The notes under the pieces are model-generated. The model saw only the letters and a program-made list of their open reading frames with translations, was not told where the DNA came from and did not search any database. Made by a program: the position numbers and the translations under genes. Below are positions 1 through 10,985 of a DNA stretch of 64,000 nt, one piece after another. The DNA is from Mixia osmundae IAM 14324. Its lineage: Eukaryota > Basidiomycota > Mixiomycetes > Mixiales > Mixiaceae. Where the stretch lies: NCBI RefSeq assembly GCF_000708205.1, contig NW_014575555.1:62001-126000 (forward strand). Direction: 5' to 3'. How positions within the stretch are numbered: position 1 is the first letter of the stretch; every line of letters starts with the position of its first letter.

Positions 1-941
1 GTTCGGCCAGATGAACGAACCTCCCGGAGCTCGCGCTCGTGTGGCGCTGACCGGCCTCACGATTGCCGAATACTTCCGGGACGATGAGGGTCAGGACGTG
101 TTGCTCTTCATTGACAACATCTTTAGGTATGCTCCTCTGCTTCCACGACCGCGCTGCCGTGCTGACGAGGAAGGGTAGATTCACGCAAGCCGGTTCAGAA
201 GTGTCTGCCCTGCTCGGTCGTATCCCTTCTGCTGTCGGTTACCAGCCCACGCTGGCGACAGACATGGGAGGCATGCAAGAGCGTATCACAACCACCAAGA
301 AGGGATCCATTACGTCTGTGCAAGCCGTCTACGTGCCGGCAGACGACCTGACTGATCCTGCGCCCGCTACAACCTTTGCGCATCTAGACGCCACGACTGT
401 GCTCGAGCGATCGATTGCAGAACTCGGTATCTACCCCGCCGTCGACCCGCTGAACTCGAAGTCGCGCATGCTTGACCCTCGTATCGTCGGTCAAGAACAC
501 TACGACATTGCCACAGCTGTCCAGCGTCTGCTGCAAGACTACAAGGGCCTGCAAGACATCATCGCCATTCTCGGTCTCGACGAGTTGAGCGAAGAGGACA
601 AGGTATGTCGCCGCCGTCGAGCTGACCGGATCGAGGCTGATGAAGGGTGTAGATCACCGTCGAACGTGCTCGCAAAGTGCAGCGATTCATGTCGCAGCCT
701 TTCGCCGTCGCTGAAGTCTTCACCGGTATCGAAGGTCGTCTCGTCTCGCTCAAGGTGAGTCAATGCCTACTTCTAGTGTCCCGCTGGACTCACGCATGCC
801 TCGCAGGACTCCATCAAGAGCTTCAAGCAGATCCTGGCTGGCGACCACGACTCGCTGCCTGAGAACGCGTTCTACATGGCCGGCGATATCGAGGATGTCA
901 AGCAGAAGGCAGAGAAGCAGGCAAAGGAAATGTCTAACTAG
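1..941 (+). CDS. ATP2: ATP synthase F1 subunit beta, mitochondrial (3' part)
   Basis: Catalytic beta subunit of mitochondrial F1Fo ATP synthase. The window opens inside the gene, with reading frame from base 2, and 261 codons remain. The segment begins [20 protein letters not shown] and reaches [20 protein letters not shown], which is the Walker B region of the nucleotide-binding domain. It then continues through the family's conserved C-terminal half to [21 protein letters not shown] and a TAG at 939-941. Three introns (127-178, 603-652, 755-806; 50-52 nt, GT-AG) restore the frame exactly, for example R-F across the first junction. The N-terminal half, mitochondrial presequence and P-loop lie outside the window. 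The following ORF starts only 74 bp after the stop. Identity is very secure. Confidence 0.97.
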
Positions 942-1015
942 TTGGCAAAGCTGTGCCACCTCTTAGCAATTGTCAAAGCGATGCAACTTGATGGTGCTAT
1001 CAGCATATCTGGATC

Positions 1016-2530
1016 ATGAGAAAACTAAACAAATCATTCTCTCAATCACGCCGCCGTGCACGGCGCGTCCTCCTCTCCCTGCTCTGCCGTTCTCGTGTCG
1101 CGCATCCGCCCACCGAAAACCGAGTGCCCGAACACATGGTCACGCGAGGCCTATGCAAGTCCAGCAGGGTAGATGTCATTGTTACTGATGCGTGTAGCCC
1201 TAGCAGGACAGAAGCAGCCCCGACACGATCGCTAGCAGCGCGCATCAAGGCGCTCGAAGAAGCTAAGCACCGACAGGATGGCGCCAGCAAACAGCGCGAA
1301 GACTTGCCGGCTCGTGGACTGGGAGAGATACGGTCCCGTTTCGAAGGCAAGGACAACAATGCGCTCGTGCCGAAGAGCTCCTTCGGATTGGGAGCCCCAA
1401 TGCCTCGCATCCCCAGCACTGGGCGAGTCTCTGTGCCGTCTCAGGCCAAGCGTTTGGCTTCTTTGAGCGCGCCAGCCATAGACGGTGCAAGTGCTCCAGC
1501 TAGCGTCTCATCGCTGAGAGCCGAAGCGGGCTCTGATGGCAGCGCCTCGCCTGCAACCCCGACCGCCGAAGTGAACGCATCAATCGAACCAATACAGCAA
1601 AGCCACCTCGCCATCGACGAGCGACTGACGGACAAACAACAACATGCCTTTACTGCTGCCTCGCTTGCACAGTATGATGCAGAGGAAGAGGCCAGCCCGC
1701 CATCACGAGACAGTCTGTCGATACAGGCTGCGCTAGACGCGCCTGGCTTTGCTGGCACGACCTCGGAGGCTTTGCCAGCGCTGTCAGAAGTCACGAACGA
1801 GCAGCCAGCGTTATTCTTGAGTCGGCAACCGGCAGCTGATGCTAGCGAACCGTCGCTTTCTGCTGCGAGTGAGGCTGTAGCACCGTCAGACAAGCCGGCC
1901 TTCGCGAATCTGGCAGGCGCGGCGACGGAAGCCTTGGATCAAGACAGCAGCCTTGCGCACGATATAGCACAAGGACTGCATGTTGGTGATATCGACTATC
2001 AGGCAATCGATAGCAGCTCAGGTGCATCAATCAAGACAGAGACAGAGCACGAAGCGGTACTCATGTCCCCAAACGCGACGATCATGCCGCCTGTTTCGCC
2101 ACTGAAGCCAGCACCACCACCCAGCCCACATGTGAGCCACGGACATGCGGCGCACGAGCGAGATCTAGGCGAAGCGTCGATGGACTCGGACTCGCTCAAG
2201 TCAACGCCACAAATGAGCGATGCGGATCAGTTCCCGGGTCAAGCAGCTTTGCCTATGCCGACAGTGAAATGCTCGGACTGCTCTGACGAAGTCGCGCTTG
2301 ACGACCTGAGCGAGCATGTGTGTCGAGCGCGGCTAGATGCAGATGTTCCTGCCGATGACGAAGACGATGAGCAGATGGCGAGACTGCCCACTTCTGCTTC
2401 GAGCTCAACGATCAAGGGTCGTGCTATCAGATCGGACGACTTTGCTTTGCAAGTCGATCAAGCCGTGCCGGAAGACGAGCATGAGGACTTTGGATATGTG
2501 ACGATCAGTCCTACGCTGAGCAAGCACTGA
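1016..2530 (+). CDS. Unrecognised Ser/Ala-rich acidic protein with a C-terminal Cys/His cluster
   Basis: A 504-codon open frame without introns. Most of it is low complexity, rich in Ser, Ala, Pro and Glu, and so probably disordered. Two islands look conserved. One is a basic N-terminal stretch around residues 65-125 (SLAARIKALEEAKHRQD, then KSSFGLGAPMP). The other is a Cys/His cluster near residues 420-437 (CSDCSDEVALDDLSEHVC, spacing CxxC...HxC) that could bind one zinc ion. The tail is acidic. The start is uncertain: the first ATG is at 1016, a second in-frame ATG is at 1136, and the first ~60 residues do not look conserved, so the true start may be internal. I do not recognise a named family and assign no function. 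Confidence 0.6.
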   Translation: MRKLNKSFSQSRRRARRVLLSLLCRSRVAHPPTENRVPEHMVTRGLCKSSRVDVIVTDACSPSRTEAAPTRSLAARIKALEEAKHRQDGASKQREDLPARGLGEIRSRFEGKDNNALVPKSSFGLGAPMPRIPSTGRVSVPSQAKRLASLSAPAIDGASAPASVSSLRAEAGSDGSASPATPTAEVNASIEPIQQSHLAIDERLTDKQQHAFTAASLAQYDAEEEASPPSRDSLSIQAALDAPGFAGTTSEALPALSEVTNEQPALFLSRQPAADASEPSLSAASEAVAPSDKPAFANLAGAATEALDQDSSLAHDIAQGLHVGDIDYQAIDSSSGASIKTETEHEAVLMSPNATIMPPVSPLKPAPPPSPHVSHGHAAHERDLGEASMDSDSLKSTPQMSDADQFPGQAALPMPTVKCSDCSDEVALDDLSEHVCRARLDADVPADDEDDEQMARLPTSASSSTIKGRAIRSDDFALQVDQAVPEDEHEDFGYVTISPTLSKH

Positions 2531-4315
2531 TCCATTGGCATCTGTCATGACTATGTGCATATGTGTCACGTTCTTTCGCTCTGTGCACTCACTGTTGTAC
2601 AAGTCATCAAATTCACGGTGTGTGGCATCCGCGCAATACGCCAGCGTAAAAGATCTCGCGTGGCGAGGCTCGCAGAGATATTTCTGGGGAAAGGAAATGC
2701 TCCGCGAGTCACAAGGTAAGGTTCATTCGCAGATTCGTTCGCACCGACAGCAATAGCGCCTGAGAAACCGAACAGAAGTTTGCAATCCTACAGCACACAT
2801 GCCAGGTTGCAGAGGGTCATGTACGAGTAGCCTCGGTATAGTACTCCCCGTCGATACTGCAGACAGGATTTCATTGCCTGGCCTTCTTCCTTTGTGAAGA
2901 CGAACATCCGAAGCTATACAGTCGACCCCACACTGCCTTCAAAAGCGCCCCGCTGGCACTCGAATGTCACAGCGTTGCACTACCCTCAATCAAAGCGCTG
3001 TCGCAATTCACGCCCTCGCGCGAAACTTATGCATCGGCTCTCTGTATTGTTGCGGAAGTCACACTGCAGTGTCTCGCTGCAGCAAAAGATCCTCAGCTTG
3101 AAGTGGATTGAGATCGAATTAGAACCTCGCACTACAAGCGTCTGCGAATCTCAAGCGCGACGCGAATGGCTCGCTCTGCCTCATATTGTACACAAGTAGA
3201 CAATCGCAGGGCGACGTCATGCCGGCTTCGGCTCAGTCTCCCAAACGCACCGAAGCGAGTGGTGCGTGTCACTGCTCCACAGGACGCCATGGATATCGGA
3301 GCCCCCATCGGCGAGAAATACGACTGCAATGACACGCGTTGTACGCGGGTCGATTGCAGCAGGTCAGCGCGCTTGGGGTTGCCGCATAGTGCAGTCTCGT
3401 GAACCGTGATCAATTGCAGCTATCCAAGGGACCCGAAGGCGCCAAAACAGAGCCTACATACGATCTTGTACCATGTGTCGCATCCGGCTTGCAGAGCTGC
3501 TAGTCGTACACAGCCCCGCGAGAAGAAAACAGCCGCCTTTCAATATAGCCGTTCGATCGCAGGAGCACCGTATTCGAAGGCCGCTTCTCGCTTGCAGAGA
3601 AAGCTAAGAGCACTAAGCAATCAGATCACACAAGAGTACAGGACGTCCTCTGCGTGTGAGCAATCATGGTCCAACTACCCGGCCCCTGTGCTCGTCTGGG
3701 CAATCGGTTTCAGTTCCGTCTAGATAGTTTCGAGAGTCGCAACGCGTTTATCAATCAGAAGACTTTGCGTGCAGAAGTTCTGCTCGGAAGAGAGAGAGAT
3801 TTTCGCAGAATGACTCTGTAGCGTCAGAACGTACAGTGAAAGACGGAGGCCGTTTGACGCATGTTAGGGCTTCAGTTTGAGAACCACAAAACTTCGGATA
3901 TGTCCCCAAAGATCTCTCATCATTGGCATCGGTCACTGTCAGCTCATTTCGTCTGCGACACTTGCGCACTGGTTGTTCCTTCCACGATCTGCCGTGTAAA
4001 TTGGGCTCGCGGCTCCTTGACGCGGCTCCTTGACGATATTTCCTCAGATGGCTGCGAAACCACAAGTCTCAAATCATGCACATTCTCAGGTCTTGCTCAC
4101 CGCCGGCCGACCACTCGTGACGCGTGTTGAGCACCAATATTTGAGCCAATCTGGTGCTGGCCGACCGGCTGTTAGTATTGGCTCGTCAGACATGAAGCCG
4201 CACCGCCAAGATCTCTCTCAAGTAAGTGGAACAGAAAGGTTCAGCCTCACAGAAGTGACGCTCACGCAGAGCAAGCAGGTGTTCACAGCCACAGACAACC
4301 ACATCAAGTGTCAGC
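2531..4315. other. Long stretch with no convincing gene
   Basis: About 1.8 kb with only short, composition-driven open frames on both strands. None shows a recognisable motif or plausible splicing into a neighbour. No tRNA, snRNA or simple repeat was found. Minor structure includes a 13-14 base direct duplication (cggctccttgacg twice, 4010-4035) and a group of short inverted repeats at about 4130-4190 (agcacca/tggtgct and gagccaat/attggctc). It may hold 3' and 5' untranslated regions, a non-coding transcript or a decayed gene. I cannot tell which. Confidence 0.5.
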
Positions 4316-4772
4316 ATGCCGTCAGACCGGCGAGACGACCAAATGGCCCACGGCAACGACAACGAAGACGCAACCAGCGCTGGCTCTGTTAGCTCAGAGC
4401 GGTTCGTCTTTCCCAGGTCGTGAGCCGGCACGCCTCAGCAACATTGCCTTTCACTGCACGTTCGGCACATTGTTCTCGGCATTGGAACCTTACCACTGGA
4501 AATGAGGGTCAGTCATGTCCATGGCAAACCCCTTCGCTCATGCGCTCGATGGCCGATTCAGGTCTGCCTCTGAAGGCGCTCTGAGAGATCAGAGGCCGTC
4601 GCGGCCGTCTGTGACCTCGTTGCAAATGCTGGTCTGTCTCCTGTTCATGATGTGTCTAGCGCGACGTGTCGTGTCATTGAAGCTTGGCTTGGTGATCCTC
4701 TCTGTCGCGCTCATTGACAAGTCAGGTAGTCGATTGACAAGTTGGCAGCGCTCGCGATCAGGCTCGTTGGAC
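4316..4772 (+). CDS. Possible short upstream coding segment ahead of AP-2 mu
   Basis: An ATG at 4316 opens 33 codons ending SSERFVFPR at a GT donor (4417). An acceptor at 4561 would continue in frame with SASEGALRDQRPSRPSVTSL. The frame then stays open and runs in phase into the AP-2 mu start codon at 4773. It could be a small separate gene, the 5' end of an unresolved gene, or an N-terminal extension of AP-2 mu. An extension is unlikely, because AP-2 mu proteins start at the conserved motif at 4773. The proposed intron (145 nt) is longer than the local norm. I do not recognise the sequence, and this is a weak call. Confidence 0.25.
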
Positions 4773-6526
4773 ATGATCTCTGCCTTCTTCATCCTGTACG
4801 TACCATCGACCGGCTGGACTGCTCGTCTGAAGCGTCGGACAGCAATCTCAAGGGGGAAGTCCTCATCTCGAGGTTGTATAGGCCGGATGCAAAGTAAGCT
4901 GGTGCATCGGTGAGAGTTGCTACGCTGACCGGGCTATTCCAGACGGAGCATCTCGGACATCTTCAGGCATGCAGGGTACCTCCATTCGGCGTCACGATAG
5001 CTTATGACAGCTTTGGCAGGATTCATGTCGTTGCCAATCCAGACGTTCGATCGCCCATCATCACCCTTGGCTCCACGAGCTTCTTCCACGTCAGACATCA
5101 GAACCTCTATCTTGCAGCAGGCATGTCATCGTGGCTGTGCTGTCTGCATGGACGCTCAGACCAGCGATTGTAGTCACCAAGAACAATGCCTCCGCCGCAC
5201 TTGTCTTTGAATTCTGCTACAGAGTCATCTCAGTCGGTCGCAGTTACTTCGGCAAGCTGGACGAGGAGAGCGTCAAGAACAACTTTGTATTGATCTACGA
5301 GCTCCTCGACGGTAAGCATGCTTATCTTCCAAATCGCAAGACCTCAAGCCGAACACGCGCAGAGATTCTCGACTTTGGCTATCCCCAAAATTCAGAGACG
5401 GACACCCTCAAGATGTACATTACCACCGAGGGCGTCAAGAGCGAAGCAGCGATGGTGCGTTTGGGCCCTATCCGATCCCTCCTGCTGCTGATGGTCAGCT
5501 GCAGCGTGAGGAAAGCTCGAAAATCACAATTCAGGCGACAGGTGCGACCTCCTGGCGCCGGTCAGACGTCAAGTATCGCAAGAACGAGGCCTTCGTCGAC
5601 GTCATTGAGAGTGTCAACCTCTTAGTCTCCTCGACAGGTCCGTTGACAGCACTCGCTACACCCAACGCGTGCTCACATACGCGCCCGCAGGCACCGTCCT
5701 GCGTGCAGACGTGGACGGTCAAATCCTCATGCGCGCCTACTTGAGCGGCACGCCGGAGTGCAAATTCGGTCTGAACGACAAGCTAGTCCTGGATCGCAGG
5801 CACGTCGATCGAGCCTGCTTTGAACCTGACGCTCATACGCAAGCATGCGTGACAGGGCGGCAAAGGCAGACCGAGATCCAGATTCGAGTGCTGTCGAGCT
5901 TGATGATTGTCAATTCCACCAATGTGTCAAGCTGGGCAAATTCGACAGCGATCGCACCATCAGCTTTGTACCCCCAGACGGCGAATTCGAGCTCATGCGG
6001 TGCATAACACCAAGACCTGAACAAGATTTTCGCTGACCTCACGAGCAGGTATCGATCGACGTCGAATGTCAATTTGCCCTTTCGAGTGCATCCCATCGTA
6101 GAGGAGATCGGTAAGAGCAAGGTCGAATATGCTGTCCACATCAAGGCCAACTTTGGCTCAAAGCTGAATGCGACCAACGTCATCCTACGGATACCAACGC
6201 CGCTCAACACGACCAAAGTAGACTGCAAAGTTCAGATTGGCAAGGCAAAGTACGTGCCTGCGGAGAACCATATCATTTGGAAGATACCCCGGATGCAAGG
6301 TCAAGCAGAGACGACATTCACAGCCGAAGCGACGCTTTCGACGACGACATACAATAAGCCATGGTCTAGGCCGCCTATCAGCGTGGACTTCCAGGTGCTC
6401 ATGTTCACAGCATCGGGTCTGCTCGTGCGGTTCCTGAAAGTTTTCGAGAAGAGCAATTATCAGAGCGTCAAATGGGTCAGGTATCTCTCGAAGAGCAGCA
6501 ACGGATCATACCAGATCAGACTATGA
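4773..6526 (+). CDS. APM4: AP-2 adaptor complex subunit mu
   Basis: Medium subunit of the AP-2 clathrin adaptor. It binds tyrosine-based sorting signals on plasma-membrane cargo and PIP2 during endocytosis. Ten exons give 433 aa. The N-terminal longin-like domain opens [20 protein letters not shown] and contains [20 protein letters not shown]. The C-terminal mu-homology domain begins near residue 165 ([20 protein letters not shown]) and runs to residues 420-433 ([18 protein letters not shown]). Introns: 4796-4842, 4894-4942, 4976-5019, 5121-5173, 5312-5362, 5455-5504, 5638-5690, 5800-5855, 6000-6048. Two of them (5121 and 5800) start with GC rather than GT. No GT site restores the frame there, whereas the GC sites do so exactly. 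Length is typical of the family. Confidence 0.93.
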
Positions 6527-6595
6527 TGACATGTCACTTGTTATAACAACATTGTACAGCTTGCATGACGTTGAGAGATGTGCACAGCAGAGCAA

Positions 6596-7369
6596 TCAGA
6601 AGTGATGATCTCTTGCATAGCGCGAAAAATCCTGCGCTGCCCATGGCTCTGCGGAGTGTGAGTCGAAGACGCTGGCCGGCATGCTCTGGGTAGGTCGTAA
6701 GGCGCGTTTGCCAAGTGAGCGCATCGGTCTCGGTGGCATTTGCGCGTCTTTGACGACGTCCATTGCTTCATCGGACCAAGGCAAGTCGTTTGACTCTGCC
6801 TGCCTCGTGCGCTTGAGCGCATGCGCTGGCAGGGCTTCGCTCGATAGAGGGACAGCTTCGAAATTGTCGATCTCGCTCAAATCGAAGCCATCCGTGCCTG
6901 TCTCGTCGCTCGCATCTTGTGGTTGTGCAGCCAGGCGCGCGTCCCTTTCCTCTTCGATGGATTTGATCTGCCAGTAGGGTCTGAGCTCTGCGGCTTTACT
7001 GGTGTTGAGCACGACGTCTGCTCGTATGCTCGCTTCGGACTGCCATATGGCATGTGCGGATCTCTCGGCTGGCGGCAGAATGTTCACATCTCGTCTGGAC
7101 AGACCGCGCGTTCCATTCGAAGGCTGATGACCTTGCGCAAAGCTGAGCACGGGTGCCGACTGGCTGGCCTGAAGCGAGCGATTGGCGTAGCGTGTCGTCT
7201 CGAGAAGCGAGGCGCTTTGATAGCCTCGATTGACGTTGTAGCGTCCCTCCATGCTCTTCTGCCTGATCAACGCCTGTATCTCTGGATTGACGGCATTGTA
7301 AGCGAGCGTCTGGTCAGCAGGACCTGTCTTTGGCGCAGACAGCTTCTTTGACGATGGCGAGCCGCTCAT
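6596..7369 (-). CDS. Unrecognised 257-aa protein
   Basis: Single-exon frame on the minus strand starting at ATG 7369 (MSGSPSSKKLSAPKTGPADQ). The open frame extends 21 bases further up, but only to a GTG. The sequence is hydrophilic, without a signal peptide or membrane segment. It has a central part that looks structured (about residues 25-150, including NPEIQALIRQKSMEGRYNV and AAELRPYWQIKSIEEERDAR) and an acidic, probably disordered C-terminal third. The gene faces away from the acyl-ligase-like gene at 7542, with 172 bp between start codons, and ends 69 bp from the AP-2 mu stop. I do not recognise a family. Confidence 0.6.
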   Translation of the reverse strand: MSGSPSSKKLSAPKTGPADQTLAYNAVNPEIQALIRQKSMEGRYNVNRGYQSASLLETTRYANRSLQASQSAPVLSFAQGHQPSNGTRGLSRRDVNILPPAERSAHAIWQSEASIRADVVLNTSKAAELRPYWQIKSIEEERDARLAAQPQDASDETGTDGFDLSEIDNFEAVPLSSEALPAHALKRTRQAESNDLPWSDEAMDVVKDAQMPPRPMRSLGKRALRPTQSMPASVFDSHSAEPWAAQDFSRYARDHHF

Positions 7370-7541
7370 CTTGCCTCGTCGTTCGCGCACAAGCCTCTGC
7401 GGCCAGACGACGACAAGACTGACGTGCGACAGCGACGTGTTGAGGAGGACGCGACGACGACGACGAGGTTGACGACGTCTTGCGATGACGGACAGATCGC
7501 CTGCACATCACCAGTGACTCGGCCTGCGATCGTCTCTCGCA

Positions 7542-9007
7542 ATGATGTTCGACGATCTCCAGAACGTGCTCCTGTTCCTGCTCATTGCCATCACCGGCCT
7601 GCAACTCACTGTCTTTCGAGATCCTGAACCTCTGCTGCATCCTATCCTGCTCGGCAGGCAGGCCCATCCGAGCAAGACAAGAAGACGATATGAAAGCGCT
7701 GTCTGGACACACGCAAGCTATATACAAGGCTTCGGACAGGTCAGCAGAGCACTGAAGACCGGCCCGAGCGTTTGACTGATGGTGCAAGATCAGCTCGCCG
7801 CAAGACCGGTCGGCTGGCTCAAAACGGTCAAAGACCTCCTCGAGCGAGCACCACCATCTGCGCTGCTCGATGACGCCAAGAGTGCTCGGCCAGCGTCTGA
7901 GCAGGCGCAGACAGTCCAAGTCGCACGTGATAGCGAAGCGAGTCAGTGCGTTCACCCTGTCGCACGCTGTCTGCTGAAATAAAACAGTCACACTCGAGAA
8001 TAATGCCGAGTTCACACAGATGGTAGATTGCCTCGCATGTCTCTCATCGAGCTGACAGCAGGGAAAGAATATGACAGCAGGCTTGCATGCGTTGATATCG
8101 TCCCTGCCAGGCTACGCAACTTTGCCACGGTCAGCTGCAGGCTTGCCTGCCTCTTCTGGCCCGATTGTCACGAGCATGTCACCGAAAAGCACATATGGCT
8201 GCGCACTGGTGCTTCTCGCGCTCGCTTCAGGCGACGCCCTCGTCCGAGTGCAAAGCATGGACGACCTATACGGCAACTTGTTTGTGTCAGCAATCTTGCC
8301 AGCGTATGTGTGCTTCCAGCTGAACAGCTCCACAGCGAGCCTGCGACATTAGCGCCAACCCTTGCGAAGCTTCGTGCGCAGGTGAATCATAGCTCGATTG
8401 TGAAGCTAGCGGTCAATCGTAAGATGGCGTTGGCTAAGCAAGGCCTTCTTACTCGTACCTCGTCATGGGATCGACTTTACCTCAGCAGCTTTAGGCGACT
8501 CAACAGGGTCGATCGGCTGCGATCCATTGTACTCGTCTGCACATCTTGTATGCTCGCTACGCTAGGAATGACCCTGACTTACTTCGACTTACAGCCGACA
8601 GAGTAAAGCAGACTGATCTGACCTTTCTGCGAGCCTTACTCGGCTGTCCGGTCATGCTTTCTCTGACCCATCCCAACGTCTTCGGCCCTGTCGCAACGAT
8701 GCATTACTATGACCTGCAAGATTTCCCCTTTGATGCCAATGATGCGCCGACAGGCGTGCAAGCCAGCAATATCGAAATCCAATTGACCGACGTTGCCGAC
8801 ACGGATGCCGACGAAGCAGAGGTGATGCGCGGCAAGGTAGGTGCCCCTCTCTTTCCTTGGAGCAGCGCCCAACTCACCCTCCTCGGCTAGTTGCGGCTGC
8901 GTGGGCCTGCAGTTGCACCGAAAGCAATGCAGAACGGCTGGTCAGAGACAGACATTCATGCCGAGATCAGAACAAATGGGACGCTGAAAGTCATCCATGC
9001 ACTGTAG
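7542..9007 (+). CDS. AMP-dependent ligase (long-chain acyl-CoA synthetase-like), possibly degenerate
   Basis: Several segments match the basidiomycete acyl-CoA-ligase-like family as I remember it. Residues 1-66 are an N-terminal hydrophobic segment followed by LLHPILLGRQAHPSKTRRRY and ESAVW. The next exon reads ARPVGWLKTVKDLLERAP. Further on come NMTAGLHALISSLPGYATLP with MSPKSTYGCALVLLALASGD, then a lysine/arginine-rich stretch ending AKQGLLTRTSSWDRL, then LLGCPVMLSLTHPNVFGPVA, and finally LRLRGPAVAPKAMQNGW near the C-terminus. Clear introns are 7740-7793, 8547-8594 and 8837-8890. Splicing between about 7950 and 8380 is not resolved; it would need introns of 30-60 nt. I could not find the usual ATP-binding loop (TSGTTG.PKG). 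The stop lies 20 bp from the convergent SF3A3 stop. Confidence 0.6.
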
Positions 9008-9027
9008 CACGTAGCAATGCACGACAA

Positions 9028-10838
9028 TTACAACAGACCCTGCTTCTTGAGATCTTCAAAGACCTTGCGGTTGTATACATTGCCGTCTGCATCTTCCAAC
9101 TCCTCCATCTCTTCCGCCCGATGCTGCTCTTGTTTCCCTTCCGCCTTGAGCTTAGAGGCCAGCGCAAGAGCATCTTCGATCTTTGTGATCTCGGCAAAGT
9201 GTTTCGTATTGGGCAGCCCCAAAGCACGCATGCCGAAAGCATGTCGTGATTCCATGAAATGACGTTCAAAGTTTTTGCTGCCAACAAGCACATCAGTAAG
9301 GATGCAAGCAGGCCGACGAAGGCCACGAACCGGCCCATGTAGACATGATCTGAGCAGATCTCGCACTTGTACTCGACACCAAGCCCGTGCAGTCGATAGA
9401 GCCAGTAAGGGATGGGCTTGCCATCCCAACCGAGCGGTAATCGCTTGGGGTTATATATCGTTCCGTCATCTTCCTCTTCCTCAGCTGTCGCCTGGCCGGC
9501 TGTATCCGTACCCGTCGCACCGGCAAGAGCGGCGGCAATCTCCTTCGCTTCGCGTATCTCCATCTCCTCGAGCTCCAGCTGGCGCTCGTGGTCTGTCAGA
9601 GAAGCCTTGCGTTCGACGTTGCTCTTCGTGTCTGCCTTGATACCAATGAGTGGTGAGCTCGTGTGATCCATAAGCCGCCTGATGATAGCCTCTTGCGCCG
9701 CAAGCGCCTTTTCGCGATCTCGTTTGCTGTCTTTGGTATGGGCGGGGGCTGGCGAACCATTCGCGTGGCCATTGGTCTGTGTCTTGGGTCTAGCAGCTGC
9801 TTTGAGATGCTTTTTGGACGTCAGATGGGCGTCGTAGACAGTCTGCTTTGAGTAGTGCTTCTGACAAGCCTCGCAATAGATACCCTCTGATGCATCTTCG
9901 CTCGCCCCATTGGTCGCTGCAGCTTGCTGAGCCCAGCCACGGACTGCACCCTGGGCCCAGTCGATCTCAAACGCTTTTTGAGCCTCCGCCTTTTCTAGCT
10001 CGATATCTAGCAGCGGAAAGACTCGCTGATAGAATGATTCGATGTAGGCCAGCAGATTCTTGAGATATCTGGCGCAGACAGGTCAGATGCTTTGTCAAAG
10101 GTGTGACGGAGAAAACTCACGTCGCGTAAGCTTGTCCCGAGGTCTTTCGAGAGCGATCGTATGTGTCGAAGCGCGTGACTGCGTCCAGGTAGGGCAGATA
10201 AGCCAGCCTGGTCTGCTCGGTCTGGCCGGGCAAGTTGTTGAACTCGCTATGGAGCAAGAGGAGGTCCAAGTAGCGGCCCAGTGCCTCTTCGCCGGTGAAC
10301 ATGCCATCAACACCTGTCGATCGGTTGCAAGCGGTCAGGAAACCGCGTGATGGGTGTGAGATATGGACGAACCCTCGTCATTTGCAGCATTGGCATGGGC
10401 GAGGCTGTCAACAAGCGACTGCTCGTCCTCTTCTGCCATCAGGCGGGCTGACTGATCAGGGTAGCGACGGTGGTGCTCCTTGAGTGCAGATAGGCGGGCG
10501 TAGAACTCGTCCATCTCACCCGAGCCGGAAGGTGCTGTCGTCGCGAGAGAGGAGCGTCCCGCGAGTGCATCGAGCTCCCGTCTGCGCTCTGCGGTGCTGT
10601 CGCCATACGAGCTCGTGAGCTGGTCTGACGTATCGACGATCCTGTCGAGCAAGGCAGTCGCTCTGAGGTCCCGTTTGATGCGAGTTCGCTGAGGAATGGG
10701 AACGGCTTTCTGGGTCCCGACGGCATAGAACTTGGCCTGGGCTTCCGGTACGAGCAAGGAAACGAGATGGGCTTCGTAGGTCTCTAGCAGATAGTGTGAC
10801 TGCCTCTGGCCTTCAATCACGCTCGTTGATGCCTGCAT
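9028..10838 (-). CDS. SF3A3: Splicing factor 3A subunit 3 (SF3a60/Prp9 family)
   Basis: Component of the SF3a complex of U2 snRNP, needed for prespliceosome assembly. Four exons encode 548 aa; introns are 9278-9330, 10069-10120 and 10314-10372. The N-terminal half has the SF3a60 helical region (FYARLSALKEHHRRYPDQ, then DGMFTGEEALGRYLDLLLLH). A C2H2-type finger lies in the middle (CEACQKHYSKQTVYDAHLTS). The C-terminus carries the matrin-type zinc finger, LPLGWDGKPIPYWLYRLHGL then YKCEICSDHVYMGRKNFERH, and ends EDLKKQGLL as in other family members. The start at 10838 (MQASTSVIEGQRQSHYLLET) fits the family's N-terminus. The start codon is 147 bp from that of QCR7 on the other strand. Confidence 0.95.
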
Positions 10839-10985
10839 CTTGGACCGACGTCTGCTGCAACGAGCAAAATTTGGCCAAGTCAATTCAAGAGATTATGCGT
10901 CGTGGCTGGGAAAGCCAGCTCGGTGGAGGGAGCAGGACAGCGGTTGAACACTGGCCATCAAAACAGCTTCAGCAGGAAGTCAGCC

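Noticed and set aside
1153-1201. A 29-nt intron giving an alternative start for the 1016 gene
   Set aside because: It is too short to splice, and joining the sides does not preserve the downstream reading frame.
4010-4035. Tandem duplication as a trace of a mobile element
   Set aside because: Only two copies of 13-14 bases, with no terminal repeats or transposase-like frame nearby.
5505-5637. Intron at gtgcgacctcctgg in AP-2 mu
   Set aside because: Reading through gives the conserved [20 protein letters not shown], so this GT is not used.
7314-8015. Minus-strand 233-codon frame overlapping the acyl-ligase-like gene
   Set aside because: It is the antisense shadow of a gene whose plus-strand exons carry conserved motifs, and it has no recognisable domain.
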